A stretch of DNA of 64,000 nt from Bromus sterilis. Its lineage: Eukaryota; Streptophyta; Magnoliopsida; Poales; Poaceae. Location of the stretch: assembly GCA_950022295.1 (NCBI GenBank), contig OX465600.1, positions 300,524,031-300,588,030 of the forward strand. The letters are read 5' to 3'. The notes below the pieces were generated by a model. That model was not told the DNA's origin. It worked only from the letters and a program-made list of their open reading frames with translations, and ran no database searches. Shown in pieces: positions 57,110 through 64,000 of this stretch. Position numbers and translations under genes: made by a program. The stretch's first letter is position 1, and each line of letters starts with the position of its first letter.

Positions 57110-59156
57110 TATCTCGCTCACTGCAAGGTGAGCATAGCTCTCGCCTTCAACACGAGCCAGGACTAGTAGTCACGACTGAAAAGTTTTCTCTCTGTTTTTT
57201 TTCCAGGATAGCCGTTTCTCCAGTGTTTTTATTGCAGTGATTTAATCGCCTTTTATCTAGTTTGCATTGTTTTTATTTGGTTCTTTCCTTCTAGTTTTTT
57301 TTTGTGAATACGCAAAGCTAGTTTTATTTCTGTTATTCCTTTCCTTTCATTGCTTTCTTATTACTTTTGAACTTTCATTCATTTATCTCCTTATCATTTT
57401 TATTTTTTCTTATGTTTTTGAATTTTCATTCATTTTATCATTTATACTAGGTAAAATACACTATTTTTTAGAGCTAAATGGAAAACATTACGCATGTGAA
57501 TTTTTTTAAAGGATTTTTTTTTCAAAAGTACATGAATTTTTTTAACAGCATGATTTTTTTTGAAAGTATGTGAACTTCTGAAAGAACGTGAACTTTTCAA
57601 AAATTGTTCATCATGTATTCAAAATTATTTGATGTGTATTTGTAAACTGGTCATCAAGTAATTAAAATGTTTAGCGCATAAACTTTTTTATATAGAAATC
57701 ATATAATTGTTTTGTAAATATATAATTTTAGAAAATTTTAATATTAGTACAAAAATAATTCTCGTTCTTTTGTGTATTTGTACTTTTCCCATTTGGCGTT
57801 GATGAGAACTATCCCCTCACAAAAGAGAGTCGTTGCATCTGGAACCATCGTCTGTGCGCCGCCACGAGAACACCATGAAGGAAATTATTTGAGCCTTTTT
57901 AAGCTGCTTGAATCATTTGGGCTGCCTAGGATGTGAAACTGATGAACGTACTTTGTCCATGCTGATAAAGTCCTTGGATTTGTGAGATCTTTATTCGTGA
58001 ACATAAAAACCATCGTCCGCAATCGTTGCATCCACATGTTGCACAATGCATACTGATCATATCTTACGCTCACTACGTAAAATAGGCACCCAATCAGCCC
58101 ATCGCATAGGGCATACACTCTGGACCTGCCATTTACACCGGGTTCCTCTAGTTACGCACACACATTATGAGTCTAGTTTTCACGATTTTCATTTTTTTTA
58201 TTCCAGTTTAATATAGGCACCCAATCATTCCTTTTGATTTTTTCCTTTCCCTATTTTTCTCAAGAATGCCTTTTGACCATGAGGAGAAAGAAGACAAGCT
58301 TCCTGCCCTTGCCACTATATTAAACTCCTCTCAAGCACTCCGGTACGTGCTACCGACCTACTCTCAGACACAACTTGCTCAGTTCCCTTTTTAGCTACTC
58401 TTCCATTACTAGGCATGAGAGGCTTCAAAAAGTTCCCAGCGACATGGTAGACTATGAGGGCAATATCAATTCCTTGTGCGACTACCAGAGGAGCAATTAC
58501 TAGTTTACATGATTGTTGAGTATCACGCTAGCAGAGGTTAGGGATATGAGTGTTGTCATTCTTGTGAGGATAATCACCGAGTCTTCAATTGACAACGCTT
58601 AAGTGGTTTAGGATCTTCACATCGATGGGTCCTTTATGTTCTACCTAAAAGTAAAATAAATTAAATTAAATTTTGTGTCTCAATTGTGTTGTATGGATCA
58701 TGATTTCATTGACGCCGCACCGTCTTTTTATTGAATTTACATGCAGTTCTCACGCATGGTTCAGAACCTTAAATGTTGGCACTCACTTTGTGTATTACAT
58801 GCAAATTGAAGGGGAAAAAAATTTAGAATTTAATAATATTGTGTAAAATATCAATGATAAAGAGCAAAAAAATGTGATGCAAAATACAATCGTAATATTG
58901 TCGATCGTTGCTTTGATCATTTGAGGTTATTCTTTCTTTTTCTCACTACGGCATAGCTTTGGTCCTGTACGATTTTGCTATTTTCTTATGTATTTGGTTG
59001 TGTGTGTGTTTATGTTAGTTGTGTGAATCATACATATACATATACATATGTGTGTGCTTATTGTGTTTGTATCCCCTTGATGCTTTATTTTAAGTTAATA
59101 TAATCTAATCTATACCGGAAAAAAGGTGAAAACTTTATCTTGCCTAATGCCAGATA
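57110..59156. other. AT-rich intergenic DNA
   Basis: Runs of T and words such as GAACTTTTTTAAA recur, with no supported gene. A (CATA)n stretch lies at 59030-59050. Confidence 0.4.
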
Positions 59157-59237
59157 CTCCCTCCGTCCCATAATGTAGTAACGTTTTTTGAGCTAGACTA
59201 GCTAAAAAAACGTTACTACATTATGGGACGGAGGGAG
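59157..59237. mobile_element. Stowaway MITE, 81-bp near-perfect hairpin
   Basis: It starts CTCCCTCCGTCCCATAATGT, ends with its inverse, and is flanked by TA (59155-59156 and 59238-59239). Nearly the whole element pairs with itself around a short GAGCTAGACTAGCT loop region. Confidence 0.92.
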
Positions 59238-61453
59238 TAGAAGATAGTCCCGTGTTAATTTGTTCTTTATCCAATCTTAAGGTTTTGGGAAGATTATATG
59301 GATGGATATGAATCAATCTTATAACCTGTTGTGAGGTACTTCTTGTGTTTCTTTTTTGTGTGTAGTAATATTGATATTCAATAAATTATTTGTTTTCCCC
59401 TTTATTTGTATTTGTTTCAATTGTTTATTGATTTTTTTATTTTTAGACATTTTTCAAATACATGTGTTTTTCATATACACGTTGCTCATTTTACATATGA
59501 AATATTTTTTACATACGCCTTGAACAATTTTCTAAAACGCATGATGAATGTTTTTTTCAAATATATGGTGAATAATGTTTGAATACACGTTATACTTTTT
59601 TCGATACACATTTTTTTCATATTAAAAATATTTTAAAAACATGATGAGCATTTTTTGGATTAAAACTTTTGCATGAATTACAAAAATAAAGCTTTGCATT
59701 ACATGACCATTTTCCAAATCATGGTGATTATTTAAAAAATGTAGTAATTTGTTTTCTGAAATATGAATATTAAAAGTATTTTCAAATGAAAACAATAAAA
59801 TATTAATAAAAAATGTAACATACAATACATAGGAACAGGAAGGCGACGTCAGTTTGGGCAACTCCTATTTGAAGCACATGGGCGTTAGGATGCCGATCCT
59901 TTGCTGCTGAGGCAGAATTCATATAACACCCCAGATAGCCAGCGCATTTCTGTTTTTTTTTGTGTTACGTAGTATTTTTTACTCTTCCTTTTGTTCCCTA
60001 CCTTTTTTAGTTTCAAAAGTTTTTTTGTTCGAATATATAAAATTTTCTTAAATGAATATTGATTTTTTCTATATATTTAATAGGTTATAAAATGCAAAAT
60101 GAATTGTTTTTAAGAACTTGTTGAACTTTTTTATACATATTGAAAGCAATTAATGTAAAATGAATTACTTTAATGTACACTTAACATTTTACTTACGATA
60201 ATTTTTGATATTATATACAAGGAAACTAAATATCAGACAAAACAGTAGAAAAAGGAAAAATCAGAAAATATAAAACAAAAAGGACGGTGGTCCTAAATGG
60301 CGTGCCTGCCGTAGTGAAGGCTTTCCATAGTGATGCTTACAGTCATCCTATAGGAGCACTCGTCATTTTGGGTTTCCCCATTATTATATGGGCGCTTGAG
60401 GCGAGGCAGTTTGGTTTCGCACGATGGAAGACATAAACCCGCCCTTGAATATCTATAAATGGTATGTATCGCTTATTGTGACAAGTGTGTATTACTCATG
60501 AACATGGAGACGTTTCCTAGTGCGGACCATTAGCGCTACCATAAACGACACAATGAAGTATTTTCGAAAGCTTTTCGATCCCTCTATAAAAAAAGCATCT
60601 CGAATTTTCCATATCGTGCTTGGAAACTTCTACAAGGTTTTTTACCTTTTTTATTAAACTTTTCTTCTAAATTATTCTTGGTGCGACTAATATATTTTAA
60701 TCCCTTTATTTATTTTTATTTTGCCTTCAATTTATTCCTTATGTTAACCTTGTAAATTTCATTAAATTTGAATGATTTTTGGATTTTTTTTATATTTAAC
60801 TTAAATTACAATTCATTTATTTTTATAGAAAAACATAAAATATATTTGTCATCATTTATTAATTAACAATTTTTTAAAATTCATGGAAATAGTTTCCAAA
60901 TTCAATAATATTATTAAATTCACACACATTTTAAAAATTTTACCGTATAGTTTTTGGTTATGAACTTTTTCTGAGTTCAGTAATTTTTTAAAACTTATGA
61001 ATTTTATTTTCATTTTTGTCATTTTTTGCGAACTCCCACGAATTCGTGAAATTATTTTTGAACTCATGAATATTTTTCCTTAATTCAAATACATGTGACA
61101 ACTTGTTAAACATCTTTTAATATACACATGGCTCATTTTAAATATGAGACATTTTGTACATACGCCTTGGACAATTGTTCTAAAAATACATGATGAACAG
61201 TTATTTCAAATATAGGATGAATAATTTTTATATACACGTTATACCTTTTGGATACATTAAACTTTTCTAAAAATAAATGATGAACAACTATCATTTAAAA
61301 ACATGATGAGCATTTTTGGATTAAAACTTTTGCATGAATTACAAAAATAAAGCTTTACATACATGACCATTTTCCAAATCAAGGTGATTATTTAAAAAAA
61401 TTAGTAAATTTTTCTGCAATATGAACATTAAAATTATTTTCAAATTAAAACAA

Positions 61454-62376
61454 TCTATACCTAATAATAAAGGGAGGTGCGTTCTCCCCTTTTTTCGTCC
61501 GTCATCTTATTTGCCCTTAAAATTGATAAAAATTACCACAAATGCCACCTATAATTGAGAAAAACTTTTCATTTTATAGTTCATAGAAATTACCACCAAT
61601 GCCACCTATAAGTGAGAAAAACTCTTCGTTAAAAACGTTTTGTACCGATCAATTTTTTTAAGCTAATGTGCCTTCTCTAGTGGACTCGAAGCCAATTAAC
61701 AAAAAAATATTGTGCTGGATCGAACTCACAAAATTTTCTGTGTAGAACGTTCCACCCAACCAAGTCAGCTAGCTTCTTAAGACCACGCTATAAACAGGTG
61801 TTCTCACATTATGTAATAGTCCCACCTTTGTGTTCCCGTGGATAGGAGTCGAACCACCCTCGAGGAGACCGAGCGAAGGAGCGCAAGCAGTGGACAAGGC
61901 TCACAGACTTGCTCGATGGGACGTTCGCGGAGCCCGACAACGCCGTCTACGTGCACCCGCCGCCTCCATTGCCCCTGATGCCACCAGCGAGGCTGTGGTA
62001 CGAGGATCTACCACCGGCCTCGCTGCCACCACGACCCATAGACAACCACAACACCCAGATCTACGAGGTTATCCGTGACCCCGTGAGGACCGTTTACCTT
62101 CGACGCACCGCCATATGCGTTCTGGCCGCTAAAGCCACTGATGCCGCCTTCGTCGTCGCCTCTGCCCCCACCATCGCCGCCACCCTCGCAGGTCTTCTGG
62201 ACCCAAGCCCTGTCGTTGGGGGGAGCATTCATTCACCTCATCGACGACGATGACGGCGACATCGACGACGAGTAGAGGATGGGAGAAGGATCAGAGACGA
62301 AGATTTGTGTATGACCATTATGTTTACATATAATTTTTTTGTTTATCCCGTAGCAACACACGCGCATATTTGCTAG
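61454..62376 (+). mobile_element. Helitron, 923 bp, non-autonomous
   Basis: It starts TCTATACCTAATAATAAAGG and ends GCGCATATTTGCTAG (CTAG at 62373-62376), both typical of plant Helitrons. It sits exactly between A and T: the uninterrupted tandem copy 1 reads AACAATAAAATATTAAT at the same place (about 59790). The 3' hairpin usually seen before CTAG is degraded (CCCGTAGCAACACACGC). No Rep/helicase. Confidence 0.9.
61830..62275 (+). pseudogene. GC-rich gene fragment captured by the Helitron
   Basis: This stretch has far higher GC content than the surroundings. A plus-strand frame reads through to 62253 and contains QWTRLTDLLDGTFAEP, VYVHPPPPLPL and ARLWYEDLPPAS. It starts after a TAG near 61845. 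I do not recognise the parent gene. Composition and position inside a Helitron suggest capture of host exon sequence. Confidence 0.5.
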
Positions 62377-64000
62377 TAAAATACTAATAAAAAAATGTAA
62401 CATACAATACATACGAACAGGGAGGCGACGTCACTTTGTGCAACTCCTATTTGACGCATATGGGCGTTAGGATGCTGATGCTTTGCTGCTTAGGCAGAAG
62501 TCACACATAACATCCCAGATAGCCAGCCCACTTCTGTTTTTTTGTGTTACGTTATATTTTTTCCTCTTCGTTTTGTTCCTTATCTTTTTTAGTTTCAAAT
62601 TTTTTGTTAGAATATGTTAAATTTTCTTAAATGAATATTGTTTTTTTTATATATTGAATAGGTTATAAAATGCACAATGAATTGTTTTGTAGAACTTGTT
62701 GAACATTTTTATACATATTGAAAACAATTAATGTAAACTGAATTACTTTAATATACACTTAACATTTTTCTGTACCATAATTGTTTATATTACATACCAG
62801 GAAACGGAATATCAGACCATAAAATAGTAAGTAGAAAAACGAAAAATCAGAAAATATAAAACAAAAAAAGAAGGTTGTCCTAAATGTCGTTCCTCTCATA
62901 GTGAAGGCTTTCCATAGTGATGCTTACAGTCAACCTATAGGCTTTGTCAACACTTTATAATTAATATTTTTTAAAATACATAAAAATTGTTTCCAAACTC
63001 TAAAATTTTGTTTAATTCACAAATATTATTTAAAATTTTACCGTATTGTTTCATCTTATAAGATTTTCCGAATTCACATTTTTCAAACTCATGAACTTTA
63101 TTTCATTTGTGACATTTTTTTCAAACTCGGACGAATTCATGAAATTTGTTTTGAACTCATGATTTTTTTCCTATTTAGCCTTTTTTCAAATACATGTGAC
63201 TACTTGTTAAACATCTTTTCATATACACATGGCTCATTTTACATGTGAATCATTTTTTACATACGCCTGGAACAATAAAAAAAATATGATGAATAGTTAT
63301 TTAAAATATAGGCTGAATAATTATTGGGTACATTATAATTTTTCTAAAAATACATGATGAACAATTATCTTATAATAACATGATTAGCTTTTTTGTATTA
63401 GAACTGTTGTGTGCATTACAAGAATAAAGCTTTACATTACATGACCATTGTTCAAAGCATGGTGATTATTGAAAAATCAAAATATTTTTTTGTGCAATAT
63501 GAACATTAACAGTATTTTGAAATAATAACAATAAAATACTAATAGTTAAAAAGAAATAAAAATATCACACACTTTACTTAATTATTTACGCATTTGACGC
63601 CCAAGGGCACTAGTTTGCCGATCCTTCGCTAAATCGCAAGCATCTGACACCCCAGTTGGCCAGCCCACTTCTGTTTATTTTTGTGTTAGTTTATATTTAT
63701 TGTTTTTCTTTTGTTGCGTTTTTTTCTTATCTAGTTAAGTAATTTATAGTGATAGAATAGGTTGATTTTTGTTGAAATGTATATTGAACTTTTTTGTTCT
63801 ATTTATTGAACAGATTATAAAATGAACAATGAATTGATTTTTTATAACATGTTGAACTTTTTTATACATATTGACAAAAATTAATGTAAAATGAAGTACG
63901 CCTAAAATGTGTTTTGTATACGTTGAAATTTTGTGTTTGTACATTTTTTATTATTATTATACACCAGCGATAGGGCATGTTTTCCCTTGATTGGTTTTAG

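Larger units (their letters stand above)
59430..64000. repeat. Tandem array of an AT-rich unit, three diverged copies
   Basis: Landmark TCAAATACATGTG recurs at about 59455, 61085 and 63186, followed each time by TACATACGCCT, the TAAAGCTTT.CATTACATGACCATT block and (in copies 1-3) CCAGATAGCCAGC/CCAGTTGGCCAGCCCACTTCTGTTT. Copies 1 and 2 also share GTGAAGGCTTTCCATAGTGATGCTTACAGTC (60318, 62904). Unit 1 has about 480 bp not in unit 2; unit 2 is enlarged by a Helitron. Unit 3 runs off the window. No coding sequence; origin unknown. Confidence 0.75.

Noticed and set aside
1..64000. CRISPR arrays, bacterial operons, tRNA genes
   Set aside because: No direct-repeat/spacer arrays, no bacterial gene organisation, and no cloverleaf was found; tRNA-like strings are only retroelement primer sites.

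Overview
This window looks like plant nuclear DNA, most likely from a Triticeae grass (wheat, barley or goatgrass group). The evidence is nested LTR retrotransposons with Triticeae-type ends, Stowaway MITEs with CTCCCTCCG termini, a Helitron, and a plant terpene synthase with the usual seven exons. Names of element families and rRNA targets rest on recall, because no search could be run.

Layout. 1-5005: end of an unidentified element cutting a broken Ty1/copia polyprotein (minus strand). 5006-8120: truncated Ty3/gypsy element (family A) abutting a fragment of a second LTR family (B). 9717-10083: a solo LTR with target-site duplication. 10588-about 15700: a noncoding gene cluster, not annotated by ORFs, that I read as a polycistronic C/D-box snoRNA locus. 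It has site II/telo-box/TATA promoter motifs, then at least a dozen snoRNA-like units with C and D boxes, terminal stems and rRNA-complementary guides. 16421-17147: a TIR element. 17901-18235: a minisatellite. 18304-41455: a complete family A gypsy element (TSD GCAAG) into which a complete family B gypsy element (18651-27025, TSD CCATA) and an internally deleted Angela/BARE-like copia element (35227-39730, TSD GTGAC) have jumped. 41795-51990: intergenic DNA with duplicated blocks, a Mutator-like MITE and an old family B relic. 52181-55144: an apparently intact terpene synthase gene, predicted to be a cytosolic sesquiterpene synthase. 55362-57109: its 3' flank, which is a duplicate of 41795-43790, plus Stowaway-type MITEs. 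59157-59237: a nearly perfect Stowaway hairpin. 59430-64000: three diverged tandem copies of an AT-rich unit; the middle one carries a Helitron at 61454-62376 with a captured GC-rich coding fragment.

Only two loci look functional for the host: the snoRNA cluster (predicted to direct 2'-O-methylation of 18S, 25S and 5.8S rRNA) and the terpene synthase (specialised metabolism). Everything else is mobile-element sequence, mostly broken by stops, frameshifts and deletions. The insertion order can be read from the target-site duplications: family A element first, then the family B and copia elements inside it.
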